In this document: positions 52,813 to 63,420 of the stretch, one piece after another | How the letters are laid out: every line of letters begins with the position of its first letter | Numbering within the stretch: the stretch's first letter is position 1 | From: Diphasiastrum complanatum | Taxonomy: Eukaryota > Streptophyta > Lycopodiopsida > Lycopodiales > Lycopodiaceae | DNA: 64,000 nucleotides | NCBI GenBank assembly: GCA_029204225.1 | Contig: CM055099.1 | Location: 64,105,614 to 64,169,613, forward strand | Direction of reading: 5' to 3' | Translations under genes and position numbers: made by a program | Notes under the pieces: model-generated | The model's input: only the letters and a program-made list of their open reading frames with translations | What the model was told of the DNA's origin: nothing | The model's database searches: none

Positions 52813-53663
52813 CTATGCACCCTTAAGGTACATGGATTTGTACAAGGGATCGCCACATTTGTAGAGATTGGTATGGCACAAATATGCCCTAATCCTATTA
52901 CAAATGTTAGGATAAAATACTTGGCTAAAACACATATTGGTAATAATATAATAGACAGGATCATGTCTTAACTTAAGTATGTCATCATAAATTTGAGCGA
53001 AGCGGATAGATTTCTCCAAAGGAGTGGATTTCTTGGGGCTGATTTCCATTTGGAAATCGGAATTCAGAGCTCTAACTTTTTGGTAATCCCAAATATCAGG
53101 CAATTTTAAAGTTGCATCCTGGTAATTGGCGATATATTGCATAAGGGTAAGGTTACCCATCCTACACTTATCCCATAAGTCCTAGTTACAATCTAACTCA
53201 TTTTCTAGGAGAAATTTCTTTTAAAATACAGTTTCGAACTCTCCTGGGGACTTTGGAACTAAATTACTCTTAACCAAACTCAACCACCATTTGAATGCTT
53301 TGCCTTGTAGCTTCAAAATAGTCTCATAGGGTTGGTTAACTTATGGCATGTTCTTCAACCTATGAATCATGACATGTTTTACTAGAAAGGTGGTGATGAC
53401 ATTTTTACTCTGTTCCTCTTCCTCTCTTGAGAACTTCAACGCCTTAAGTCCCTTGGAAACCAAAGGATGAGAGGGGTTTGAGGGAGAAGATGCGTCGTTA
53501 GGCAAAGACATGGTGCTAAGGCAGGAGTATCAGACGTAGATGATACATTATTCTTCGCATGATTAACAAATAGTTCTTTTAGTTCTAACAAGCCCTTTTC
53601 CACAGAAGAAAAACGGTTATTCATTTCATCTACACGTGCCTTGAAGAAGATGTACGAATCCAA
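52813..53663 (-). pseudogene. Ty3/gypsy gag fragment
   Basis: Minus-strand reading: an N-terminal coiled segment (53640-53550), Y-E-T-I-L-K-L-Q-G-K-A-F-K-W-W-L (about 53280-53325), F-K/E-T-V-F...F-L-L-E-N-E (about 53210-53240), W-D-K-C-R-M-G-N-L-T-L-M-Q-Y-I (about 53120-53170), and L-K-L-P-D-I-W. This order is that of the retrotransposon Gag domain with its W-W pair. Stops and frameshifts occur, and the C-terminus (zinc knuckle) and pol are absent. It abuts a plus-strand copia gag fragment at 53641. Confidence 0.7.
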
Positions 53664-54362
53664 GTCAACATCTAGGATTCTAACCCTACAAAGACAAAAT
53701 TTTCAAAGTTGTCAAAAGAAAGAGAAAAGTGCTCACACATTTATTTTGAGAGTCAACTCTTTGAACGATCATTTAGCATGCATTGATGAAAGTATTAAGG
53801 ATGTAGAACTTGTTCAAGTTATGATTAATGACTTGTTGGATCATGCTAATCTTGCACAAAGCTTTGCCATTCAAAAGACTTTGCCAAGTGTGGAAGACTT
53901 GCAAGAGTTCTTGGTGGCTAAAGAGCATAGGTTACAAGCAAGAGGAGGAGGCACATCTACTTGAGGAGAAATTGAGTAGGATTTCTTCTCAAGAGGCAAG
54001 TTCAAAGTCAATGACAAAGATAAGGGGTTCAAGGATGGTAACTTGGATGATGGTGAAGCTTCTTTCTTTGGTAAGAAATGCTTCTTGGTTTCCAAGGGGA
54101 GGCTCGAACCTGGGACCAAAGAAACTTTGGATGCCAAGCTAACCAGTTGAGCCAACCCTGTTGGGTTTGGTAAGAAATGAGACAAGTCAAAGTTAAAATG
54201 CTCTTATTGTGGTATAAAAGCTCACTTTCTAGTGAATGCCTTAAGAAAAAGAGATCAATTGGAAAGTAGTAAGCAAAGAAACTTTACTAATAATGAAGAT
54301 AATAGTAATGGCATTGTTGGTACTCTTATTGCTCCACATATTGGAATTCATGGTCTCTTGTA
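53641..54362 (+). pseudogene. Copia gag fragment, relative of the young element, carrying a SINE
   Basis: Begins K-K-M-Y-E-S-K-S-T-S-R and follows the Gag of 16738-19833 closely (A-H-T-F-I-L-R-V, D-H-L-A-C-I-D-E-S, L-A-Q-S-F-A-I-Q-K, E-H-R-L-Q-A) for about 105 codons. A frameshift near 53940 and a stop at 53963 follow. The zinc knuckle C-S-Y-C-G-I-K-A-H-F...A is at about 54201-54245 and has lost its last Cys. The SINE at 54081-54165 sits just before the knuckle. It is closer to the young element's Gag than other copia fragments here, so it may be a remnant of an autonomous partner. Confidence 0.82.
54081..54165 (-). mobile_element. Short tRNA-derived SINE (85 bp) with 14-bp target duplication
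   Basis: Flanked by TTTGGTAAGAAATG on both sides (54067-54080 and 54166-54179), absent from the homologous gag. On the minus strand it has a perfect pol III A box (TGGCTCAACTGG, 54143-54154) and B box (GTTCGAGCC, 54101-54109) at tRNA-like spacing, and CCAAAG/CTTTGG pairing in the anticodon-arm position. Acceptor and T stems do not pair well, so it is not a functional tRNA. The 14-bp duplication points to LINE-type retroposition. Confidence 0.85.
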
Positions 54363-55946
54363 ATAAGACTTTTGAACTAAATGTGAATATTTAGAGTGCC
54401 CAGGTCATGTTTTGTTTGGAGATGTGGAAAGCTATGTGAATGCTAGCCACTTGAGGACACTCATCTTGATGCATGTCAACGATGTACATCGTGTACCTTG
54501 AACGAGCACGGTTACATGAATTTCTAAGCAAGCCACGGTGCATCAATCAATACTTTGTAACATGGCAACAATGTGGCTTGTTGTGTGTTGCAATACAACA
54601 AAATATGGAAGCAACTTACTTCTTGTACTGGTTATCAATTAATGCACTTTATATTAAGGGTGCTTAAACATTCAACATCTACGTTCTCAAGAAAACTAAC
54701 GAAATTGATTCAAGTGGCCACAAAATAAATCATGCGGGAGGTTGATACATACGATGACTAGTTTGTATCTAAGTGGATTCACTACAGTTAATTGGTGTAA
54801 CTAGGTTGTAAAAGAGGTTGTGTATGTAACCAAATGGTGTCGATGTCAACATAGGGAAGGCTATGGCATGACTTTCTATAGCTTGCAAGAAAAGAAATTA
54901 CTACTATGCCTTGGAATTGACTAGGCTTCTTTGCTTTCACGAGAGAGCTTAACAAGTTACGTTATTGGGCAAATGGCCAGAATGGTTGACCTCATCCGGG
55001 TTCCACTAGATGAAAATTTTGCTGGCCTTGCCTCACAAAAGACAATACGATGCATTCAAGTTGGTCAATGGAGTTTATACAAAGGTCAACATTAAAATCA
55101 ATGTCTTAAAGTATAAGGGTATGTGTGCACAAAAAGTTATCTCACATAGCTAAGGACTTTATTTCAACAATTTTGTCTGCAAGCCCACGCTTTAAATGTA
55201 TCTTCAAATGCAAGTCATAATTAGCAAAAAATAGACTCTATCTTTTTTTCTTGCATGCATCCCTGGGCTCTCAACTTGCATGATGCCAACATCATTACCA
55301 ACAACAATAATCAAATATAATTTATTTATTTGCATTTACAAAATCATACCTAATTATATATTATTTTAACTTTGCGGTAAGCTATTGTGACAATCTGCTA
55401 AAGAGCGAAGGTTTCACTCCACATGAGCTTAAGCATTAAAACTAGTTTTATTTATTCTTTAATTCTTTTGAAATGCAATGTCTTTTATTTATGTTTCAAT
55501 AGTTTGAATGTGCTGCATAAGTTATATTAATCACCTCGATATTTATCATGTCTCTACTCTGACACACACTTTGAATAAGAGTTCAATTTTTGCGGTAATG
55601 AAAATAAATGCTAACCATTATGTCATAGTTCCATTACAACTAGAATTTGAAAGTAACTAATCACCTTGCATCCAATCTTCACACAATCACATTATTAATT
55701 CAAGGAATTTGTCGCAATACCCTTGTGGTAAACCATGATGTTTTTGTCGCATATGCTTGTTGGCATTCTGGGCATAATATGTTGACCGAGTTGATTCCAC
55801 TATAGACAGATTTATTTTCTTGAGACATAAAGAAATTTTTGTTGCACACAATAGAGGTTGGACGTGAGCAAGCATGCATGCTAAGAGACTTCCAAGTTCT
55901 ACATTTTAAGGCCATATGAGAGGAGGGTTCGGCACGTGAAAAAGAT
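54363..55946. other. Gene-poor region
   Basis: Low-complexity AT-rich sequence, no domain recognised. Possibly decayed copia pol after the gag fragment, but I cannot show it. Confidence 0.4.
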
Positions 55947-55974
55947 GGGGGGGGGGGGGGGGGGGGGGGAGGGG
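55947..55974. repeat. Poly-G tract (23 G, A, 4 G)
   Basis: Uninterrupted run of 23 guanines at 55947-55969 followed by AGGGG. Marks the left edge of a GC-rich stretch upstream of the host exon. Confidence 0.95.
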
Positions 55975-57019
55975 CCTCTTGCATCTAAGGAGCGGGGGCC
56001 ATTCCCACTGATGCCGCCCGGAGCGTGGCTCCCGCTGCCTGGCTCCCATTGACGAGCGGCCCTCCCCTGCTGCCCGGGATCTCGGCCCGGCTCGTGCCCA
56101 CAAAAATCCTGTGTGCCCCAAATTTTTCACGGCCCCCGCCCCGCCCAAGCACCACCCGCCCGCCCAAGCACCACGCCATGTGACGCTCAACCACTGGGCC
56201 GGGGCCAGACACCCAACACGTGTGGCCCATTGCCCATTGTATTTCATACACCATTCAGATCTCGCCACGCCAGCAATATCCTTACTTTGAGAAGGCGCTT
56301 TACTACGTTACGTGGCCAACATCCAATGGAGGAGCTCTTACTTTGCTCGTGTCACTAAGCTCCCTACGCGGTTTTGTTCTCCCTTCTCCTCCCCTTTTCC
56401 TCTGTTTCTTCTTCTGCTTCATCGTCTCCCTTTGGCCATCGCCATCGCCATCGCCATCGCCATCGCCATCGCCATCGCCTTTCGGTTCTTTTGCTTTTTG
56501 CATTGGGGGAATTTATGAAGGCTGTCAGGGGCTCACAATCAATACAGCTGTGATGGCATGATGCTAGGTTGAACAAGGTCTGTAGGCGGATTGTGTGAGG
56601 GTTTGGATTGAGTCGCTGATACTCAAATAACGCTGCTTCTGGAGGTATATATTTATGTATTGTCAATATTGTTTTGCAACATTTTTGGTCTGATTGAACC
56701 GGTTGGTTTTGTTTGCTCTGGGTTAGTTGTTGTTTGCAAACGTTGTAGATTAGGTTAAGTTAATGAAGTTTGCATTAGGTTTTACCGTCACCGCTGGTGA
56801 GTAGCAGAAACCTTAGATGTATGGCTGGAAGCGTGCACTTGAAAGAATGCTTGCCCTTTACGGCTTGGGTATTTGAATGATCGGAAGTTGACTATGTGAA
56901 GAGCCGTTTTTGTGTATTTTAGTGACGTGAATTCAAGTGCAAGAGTCAATTGTTTGAGCAAGGAGAGCTTGGCCTTCAGTTTCTGGTAGGTTTTGGAAGA
57001 AAAATCGGGGGTTTGTCCC
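55975..57019 (+). promoter_or_regulatory. GC-rich upstream region and probable 5' leader of the LUL-like gene
   Basis: Composition changes from AT-rich to strongly GC-rich (55975-56230), then to pyrimidine-rich sequence with (GCCATC)7 at 56435-56476. No TATA box is obvious. AACAAGGTCTGTAGG at about 56573 could be the 5' splice site of a leader intron. The position fits promoter plus 5' untranslated region of the gene at 57020. Confidence 0.5.
56435..56479. repeat. (GCCATC)7 microsatellite
   Basis: Seven perfect hexamer units in the putative 5' leader. Confidence 0.95.
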
Positions 57020-57486
57020 ATGGGGAATGGTTCTAGCAGCAGAAGACATGGCAGTCAGCAAAGTGCAAGTGGGCCTCTAACCTCTCATTTGATGCCGCCA
57101 CCGCCAGGCTATATGGGAGGTGTTCCTACTCCTCCTCCTTATCCCTCAAACGGGCACCAATTACCCTACTATTACCATCCTGGTTATAATGTGGCAATTC
57201 CAGCTCCTGTGAATCCTCAATATTTTCAGCCTGGATATGGACCTACAAATGGCCAATATCTGATGAGCATGCCACCTCCACCAGGGTACAGAGGTGCAGT
57301 TCCTTACTACCCACATTCGCCACCTCGTATGGCTCCCCAGGTTCCAGTTATTGCAGAGCACCAAAAAGCCAGCACAGTGCGCAATGATGTCAATCTCAAT
57401 AAAGCAACACTGCGTTTGGAAAAAGACGACGAAAATCCTGGCCACTATCTAGTGGCTTTTTCTTTTGATGCTACTGTTTCTGGAAG
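57020..57486 (+). CDS. LOG2-like: LOG2/LUL-type (MGRN1-like) RING E3 ubiquitin ligase, exon 1
   Basis: About 155 codons. The start ATG is chosen because it gives M-G-N-G-S-S-S, a clear N-myristoylation signal as in this family; the upstream in-frame ATG at 56993 would bury it. A Pro/Tyr/Gly-rich disordered region follows (residues about 30-110). Then comes the conserved pre-RING domain start: E-H-Q-K-A, R-N-D-V-N-L, T-L-R-L-E, E-N-P-G-H-Y and F-S-F-D-A-T-V-S-G. A 5' splice site AAG|GTCAGA follows at 57487. Family members tag membrane-associated targets with ubiquitin (in Arabidopsis LOG2 acts with GDU1 in amino-acid export). The RING domain is not in this window. No in-frame stop, and codon use looks normal. 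Confidence 0.85.
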
Positions 57487-58379
57487 GTCAGATGTCTTTC
57501 TTATGCTGACAAAATCAAGTCGCTGTCATCATTTCAACCATACATGATAACAAGCTTTGCTTCTTTTCACATTATTCGCAGTTAAGAATACTTTCAGTCG
57601 TTGGAATAAATGTAGTTGAGTTTTCATGAACAATAGAAATTACCAATCACTCTATGACTATTGAGCTTGTATTGTAAGCATTGCCGAAGTTTGAGCTGCC
57701 TTGCTAGAAAGATGCTAGTTTCACCTTTGGCCCTAGTTTGTTTGGTACTATGGACAATCAGGCTGGATTTATTTTGCTATTCAGCTGGTTAATAAGGTTC
57801 AACGTGGATGCCCATTTCAATGAATTTAGGCCTTCTGGTAGAAACAAAGCACACGGGGTCCATACAATAGCAAGTATGTAATATATCTAATGTCATATAA
57901 TATATCTAGATTGAAGATTCTAGTATCATGATTCATCTAGCATCTATTATGTTCTTGCTTTGATGTTTGAAGATTTTGTGCTAATGCAAATTTGGAATGC
58001 ACTGTGCAGGTTTGCGTTTATGTTCATAGTCTTGGAACGACTACTGAAAGTTCATGCAAACTTGAGGTAGATGGGCATTTCGAATGAGTGGGTGCAATGG
58101 GGGCCATCACAAGAGCCCAAGGGTAGGAGGTTCAAGTTGGTCATGCTCTCATCTTCGTTTTGAGATGAGGCACGATCCATATTATGGGCCATGAAGATTC
58201 TAGAGACTAGATCATAAATGCATAGAAGTTTAGAAAATCAGAATATTCAAGTTCCTAACATTGAACATAACTACATAGTACATAGTACTAGGTACGTACA
58301 AGCTTGAAATGGAAAATGCAGTGCATCAATTATCACAAATTCTTCTAAATTACAATAGTGATTATTAGTAGTTAGTAAT
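57487..58379 (+). other. Intron 1 of the LUL-like gene and possible exon 2
   Basis: Mostly AT-rich intron-like sequence. CTGTGCAG ends at 58009, and the bases after it, read in one frame, give V-C-V-Y-V-H-S followed by C-K-L-E, similar to the next strand of the domain. That frame is out of phase with exon 1 if the 57487 donor is used (exon 1 ends two bases into a codon), and a stop appears within about 30 codons. Either the donor differs or the gene is broken here. Confidence 0.4.
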
Positions 58380-59520
58380 CACCAAGTAGTTTGAGCTACA
58401 AACATGGTGGGGGAAGGTCTTAGGACTTCCAGGGTGGAGTGTCTCCTTTGTGTATTCAACAGGGCGAATGGGCTAGGCATAGGTGTGGGAGCTAGGCGTA
58501 GGTGTGTATTGTCCTTTAGAACCTGTAAGCTTTTATAGTTTAGATGTCCAAACCTTTCATGCCACATCCTGCTCTCCATGCTATCAAAAGTTGCACAAAC
58601 TTGATAGCATCCCACAACTTCACTTTTGCCTTCGTCTTCAATGAAGTTGCCTGACTGCTTCTTCTTGTCCTACATGGCCTTCTGTTTCTTGCACTCAAAC
58701 GCAAAGTGACCATATTTACCACAAAAGTTACAATTACCATTTCTCTTTGGATTGGACTTGGAACTGTCTCCTTTTTCTGTATTGTCCTTGCCTTCCTGCT
58801 TCTGATCCTTTTTACCTCCTTTCTTTTTGCCCTTCTTAACCTGGTAAAGAAAGTCAGCTCCTTGAAATCTTCCCTAGACATCAAGTTTTGTCTTCGTAGT
58901 TCTTCTTGAAGTAGCAATCCATTTAGCTCGTCGAATGTCGACAATCTTTCCCTCAAACTTAGTGTCATAACAAATTTTTGATATTGAAATGGTCAGCTAT
59001 TCAAAACAAACTGTACAAAGAGTATTATCAAGTACAATTTCCCCTATAGAAGACAACTGATCTCTTAGATCCTTCACCCTGGTAATAAAATCCGTAATGG
59101 ATTCTTCTGATTCCATTTTCAAGGTATGAAGTTTATTATTCAAGAACAATGCTCGAGACTTACTCACCGTTTCATATGTATTCCTAAGAATATCCCATGC
59201 TTCCTTAGGCCCGACTGCATTCTTGATCAAAGGAATAACCTTATCCTTCACGGATAAGTTGATGATATGGTGTGCACACTGCACCCGCTTCTCAAATATC
59301 CTTCTATCTTGATCATTGAGGTCGTGAGCCATCACCTCTTGTCCCGTGACAATTTCCCAATAATCTGTGTCTTGAAGTATATTCTGAAGTTTGAACTTCC
59401 GCAAGTTGTAGTTAGATCCATCTAACTTGCTTGATTCCGGAAGAACGGATTCATGAAGGCTCCCCATCGTTGTTGTACAAAGATGATGGGCTTTCCACGA
59501 GGAATATAATTGCATGCAAC
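58380..59520 (-). pseudogene. Ty1/copia gag with zinc knuckle and pre-integrase start
   Basis: Leftward reading: a ~172-codon gag ORF from 59515 (S-K-L-D-G-S-N-Y, A-W-D-I-L-R-N-T-Y, E-S-I-T-D-F-I-T-R-V). After a stop at 58997 and frame changes there is a Lys-rich linker, the knuckle C-N-F-C-G-K-Y-G-H-F...C (about 58693-58735) and the pre-integrase motif M-W-H-E-R-F-G-H-L-N-Y (about 58530-58565). Homology stops at about 58380. The element continues right into leader, primer site and LTR (60126-60352). Confidence 0.82.
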
Positions 59521-60113
59521 AATTTTTGAGGATATCTCCCTCAGAAAAGACCTGTCCAAGTGTTGCCTTCCCTGGATATCACCTGTCCAGATCTTGCATG
59601 CAAAATTTTTTGAGGATATCTCCCTCAAAGAAGACCTGTCAAATTGTTGCCTTCCCTGGATATTACCTGTCCAGATCTTGCCTATTTGGTTGCTGCCTTT
59701 CCCAGATATTACCTTCCTCAGTTCTGCCTCCCTGTTGAAATCTGCTCACTGCCTGTTCGGTTAGCACCTACCCCGGATCAGACCTGTCCTGGTTGCTTCT
59801 GTCTCAGATCAGACCTGTCTGATCTCTTCGGCCTCAGTTCTGCCTCAGGTACTGCTGTCCCCAGCTGTTACCACGCTCAGATGCTGCCTGCACCAGTTGC
59901 CCCCTCAGAAGCTGCCTGCACCAGCTGGATCCTACAAATATATGACCTGTACCAGATCTGCTGCCCTCAGAAGAACCTGCAACAGATCTGCCATCCTCAG
60001 ATAAATCTGCACCAGCTGTGACCTGCAACCAGATCTGCCGCCCTCAGAAGAACCTGCATAGGCTGTGACCTGCACCAAAAACCTCTTCCGTAGATCCCGA
60101 TCTTAGGAACCCT
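59521..60113 (-). other. Leader of the minus-strand copia with tandem repeats
   Basis: An ~84-bp unit occurs twice in tandem (59523-59606 and 59607-59690). Further right CCTGCACCAG and CAGAAGAACCTGCA phrases recur (59885-60070). No ORF is supported. Confidence 0.65.
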
Positions 60114-60125
60114 GCTCTGATACCA
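60114..60125 (-). promoter_or_regulatory. Primer-binding site (initiator Met tRNA type)
   Basis: Minus-strand TGGTATCAGAGC, adjacent to the LTR start TGATAGATTC on the plus strand. Confidence 0.9.
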
Positions 60126-60352
60126 TGATAGATTCTAAGTGATTTTCAAACTTGGAGTAGACTAATCTTATTAGTACTCACAAAATAACCAAACTCAAGA
60201 GGAAGAAGATGAATCACAAGAACAATGAAATTAGTTGATCTGAATTGATTTTGATAATGAAGGAGGGCGCCCATCTGCTCTTATAGAGACTGGACTTGCT
60301 CTTATAGGGTTCCTAAGCTCGGGATCTACGGATCTTCACCCTGCTCTTATAT
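60126..60352 (-). repeat. 5' LTR of the minus-strand copia, U3 apparently truncated
   Basis: Ends at the primer site, so the left boundary is firm. The right end merges with gypsy RT sequence at a TATATAAGAG box (about 60346-60355). GCTCTTATA is repeated three times within it. Confidence 0.65.
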
Positions 60353-61180
60353 AGGAATGATGATGCCTTGTTGTAACAGATCGGAAACTTGACGCTGGAC
60401 TTCGGCTTGTTCAAATAGGGACATACGATAAGGTGCTCGAGAAGGCAAATGGGCACCTGGAAGAAGATCAATGCGATTATTGATAAACCACAATGGGGGT
60501 AATGTAGACACAGAATTGTATGTTGTTAGTATATCAGAAATTCGGGTGGCAACAGCGTAACAGGGGTTGGAGAAGTAGCCAACTGAATTAATAAAAGCGC
60601 GGCACAATGTGCCTTAGGAAGGCTACGAGCAAACTACTTAGCAGAAATAAGAGAATAATCTGCAGAAGAATCAATACCAATGAACGTATAGGGAGTTTTA
60701 TCGACTAAAACAGGCAATAAGATTAACAGTAACATCCCCCAAGGAAGCAAACTAGTCTGCTCCAAGGATCAGGTCATAATGCTCAAGAGGAAGGACATAA
60801 AAGTCAGCTTGACTAGAAAAAGTTCCATTTTGATAAGGAAATAGATGGAACTAGTGACACTCAACATGCAAAGTAGGTGAAACAAGAAGTGTGGGGCTAA
60901 GGATGCAAGAAGGAACAGACCGGCTAAGAAAAGAATGAGTGCTACCAGAATCAACAAGACCGATAAATTCGCGTCCAACAATATGGACACGTAAATGAAT
61001 ATGACGGGGACCCACAGTGCCAGACCAACTGGCATAGGCCAATTGAGCTAGACTTTCAGCAGAAGCATCAGGAGGAGCGAAAGGAGGATCATCTGGAGGA
61101 GACTCCTCAACTAGGTAGAGGGATGAATCATCAGGGTCTAAAACATCATGGACTTGTAAGGTAGTTGGTGTCCACTACCC
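60353..61180 (-). pseudogene. Ty3/gypsy protease and RT entry fragment
   Basis: Protease: V-D-S-G-S-T-H-S-F on the minus strand (about 60925-60955), with the catalytic Asp of the DSG triad, and L-I-L-G-A-D about 70 residues later. RT entry: I-D-L-L-P-G-A, then P-Y-R-M-S and L-L-Q-Q-G-I-I-I-P (about 60350-60480), normally followed by S-x-S-P; here it meets the copia LTR. Stops at about 60690-60640. The copia may have inserted in, or recombined with, this element. Confidence 0.82.
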
Positions 61181-61189
61181 ACATTTTGA

Positions 61190-61590
61190 CCAACAGCCCT
61201 CACCAGACTCCGTAAGGGGCATACTTCTCTTGTTCATATGGAGAGATTCTGTTCCACATATTATGTACAGGACCCTGCTACCAGATGCTTGCTATTTTTT
61301 GCCACTGTCTCCCCAGTTGTTTTATACTTTGCTGAGACTTGGTGCCCTGATTTATCACGTGATACTTGGAGGGATCTTACTATTATCCAGATTCTCATGC
61401 TCAGCAGGATGATTCAGGCTAAGCCCTTGGTGCCACATGATATCATACTAGCGGAGTTTGCTTCCCCTCCCCTGTTCATCGGTGCTATGTTCCAGATCAT
61501 TACCTTTCTTCACAGGATATTAGAGTTAATTACTTCCAAATATGTTGTTGCTGCTCTCACAACTGCCGCCTGCTTGTATCTGCCCCTTCC
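61190..61590 (+). pseudogene. LINE ORF2 C-terminal fragment
   Basis: A ~200-codon ORF from 61238 begins with a segment typical of the LINE ORF2 C-terminus: V-V-L-Y-F-A-E-T-W, I-L-M-L-S-R-M-I, I-I-L-A-E-F-A-S-P-P-L and F-L-H-R-I. After about 61590 the ORF becomes Leu/Pro-rich and is probably read-through. It lies opposite in strand to the LINE RT at 62.3-63.4 kb. Confidence 0.55.
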
Positions 61591-61859
61591 CCAGGTTCCA
61601 CCTGCTTGTTGCGCCCTCCCTCAGCTGTCGCTTCCCCCAGCTATGCCTGTCTTGTTTGCGCCTCCCCTAGTCCCTCTTGCCTCAATTGTCGTTTATCCAA
61701 CACTACCTACCCTGGTTGCTATCTATCTTAGTTATTGCCTTCCTCTGTTTTTGCCTCCCCTGCTTGCTGCCTTCCCCATAAAAAGCTTACCTCACTTGCT
61801 ACCTTCCCTGATCTATCTATCTAGCTATACCCTGCCTTAGCTATTGCCTTTTACCATCT
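61591..61859. other. Pyrimidine-rich spacer
   Basis: Repeated TTGCCT/CCTCCC phrases; resembles the Cys/Pro-poor leader repeats at 59640-59780. No gene seen. Confidence 0.4.
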
Positions 61860-62345
61860 ATTTGCCTAATTTTTGTCATCATGATTTCTTCCAATGTGTC
61901 CTCTTCTCACAGCGACATTCAAACTCAGCTTGATGACCACCTCATACACATCAATCATGTCATCACTGCCCAACATGCTATGATGACTACGCTTCAAACT
62001 TTGCAATCCTCTATCACTGATCTGTCTCACTCTCTTCAAACTCCACCACCTAACACATTACCTGATCCATCTTCTTCTGCACCCGTTCCTTCCATAGTTC
62101 CACCTACACCTGTCCTCATCCTGCTGCTCTTGTCGTTCTCTCGTTTTGCCACTCCACCATCTACTTCGCCCACTGTTTCTTCGACCATTTCTCCTCCTTC
62201 CTCTATTGTTCGTACACCCCCTACAGTTCCTTGTCTCATTATCCTGGTACACCACAAGAAATGGCTGAGATTCGTGCTAAAAATCTATGTTTTAACTGTC
62301 ATAGCCCCGACCATTTGAACCGTAACCATCCACACCCTCTCCCAA
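61860..62345 (+). pseudogene. Ty3/gypsy gag fragment with zinc knuckle, middle deleted
   Basis: An N-terminal helical stretch (61881-62040), a Pro/Ser-rich part, then in another frame E-M-A-E-I-R-A-K-N-L-C-F-N-C-H-S-P-D-H (62260-62316), the usual entry to the gypsy CCHC knuckle, with the last Cys replaced by His. The Gag core (W-W region) is missing between them. It abuts the minus-strand LINE at about 62345. Confidence 0.65.
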
Positions 62346-63420
62346 ATAGGTGTAAGAGGTCACGATCTCAATCGGTAGTCCATCATAATAGAATGTCACA
62401 TCTCTCATATGCTATCTATTGGTGTTGAACACTATAATCTTGGTCTTCTTAGTATTAACCGTCAATCCCCAAACTTGACAGAAGCGATGTAAAGCAGAAA
62501 GGTGTCTCTGTAAACCAGCTGCAGAGGATGAGAGAAGAACCACATCATCAGCATATAGGAGAATGGGGATAATAATATCCGCTAAGGGACAGCCCTCTCC
62601 ACCTTCCTCGCGAATAATCTGCTCGAGGTCATCAATATATAATGCAAAGAGAGTGGGTGATAAGGGGCACCCTGCTTCACTCCAATGGTAGAATGTATCA
62701 GCGGGGACCAGCCACTACCATCTCTGAAACGCGCCAAAACTCGCTCGTATAAAGTAATGATCGCAACAATAGTCTCTTCTATGAAGCCAAGTGAAGATAA
62801 CCTCTGGAAAAGGAGATGTCTTGGAACAGAGTCAAAAGCTTTGCAGAAGTCCACAAAGCAGCAGTAAACTCTCTGTCTCTGATGTCGTGCCTCGTCAGTA
62901 ATGCATCTCAAAATGAAGATCTGATTTGAGTTAGAGTATCCTGGTCTGAACCCCAGCCTGACCCATAGCGTGCAAATCCTCAGTCTCAGCAAAAGATCCA
63001 GTAACTGTCTGTAATATAGAACCATAAATCTTAGACAAAGTGTGACCAATCATAATGGTGCGGTAGTTTTCTACATTCATGGGATCACCTACCTTGAGGA
63101 TGGGATGAAGGATATTAGTAAACCATGTCGTGGGAAAACCAGAAGTCACAGCGGTGTTAAAGGCGTGACCAATGTAGGGAGAGATAAGGTGTGCTACGGC
63201 TTTTAGAAAATCTACGTTTAGAAAATCATAGTCAGTGGATTTATGAAGTTTGGCATGTTTAATGGTGTTTTCAACCATGTGTGGAGTAAAAAGCGCGCAA
63301 TGGGCAGGTCGTGGTGAGAGTAAGGTAGGAGGGGACATTTGCTAATAAAATCAGCAAAATCTCCTGCCGATGATGATGATAAGAAACCATTGCAATTCCA
63401 GAAGCCAAGTCTCAAAGTGG
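62346..63420 (-). pseudogene. LINE reverse transcriptase fragment
   Basis: RT motifs in order on the minus strand: I-L-H-P-I-L-K-V-G-D-P near 63100; F-V-D-F-C-K-A-F-D-S (motif A, about 62829-62860); I-G-V-K-Q-G-A-P (motif B); and, after a frameshift near 62590, L-L-Y-A-D-D-V-V-L-L with YADD at 62544-62555. The palm end with G-L-T-V-N and K-T-K follows, then T-Y-L-G near 62350. A small endonuclease-like remnant (G-F-W-N-C-N-G) may remain at 63390-63415. One frameshift within the fingers is also present (about 62945). This would copy the element RNA at a nicked target; the copy is dead. Confidence 0.87.

Noticed and set aside
54081..54165. Functional tRNA gene
   Set aside because: A and B boxes are perfect, but acceptor and T stems do not pair and the body is flanked by a 14-bp duplication, so a retroposed SINE fits better.
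55906..56268. Gly/Ala/Trp-rich minus-strand ORFs over the GC-rich region
   Set aside because: High GC removes stops in all frames; no domain, and the poly-G tract runs through one of them.
58070..58160. Second SINE with GGTTCAAGTT as B box
   Set aside because: The B box lacks its conserved C, and neither an A box at the right distance nor flanking duplication can be seen.
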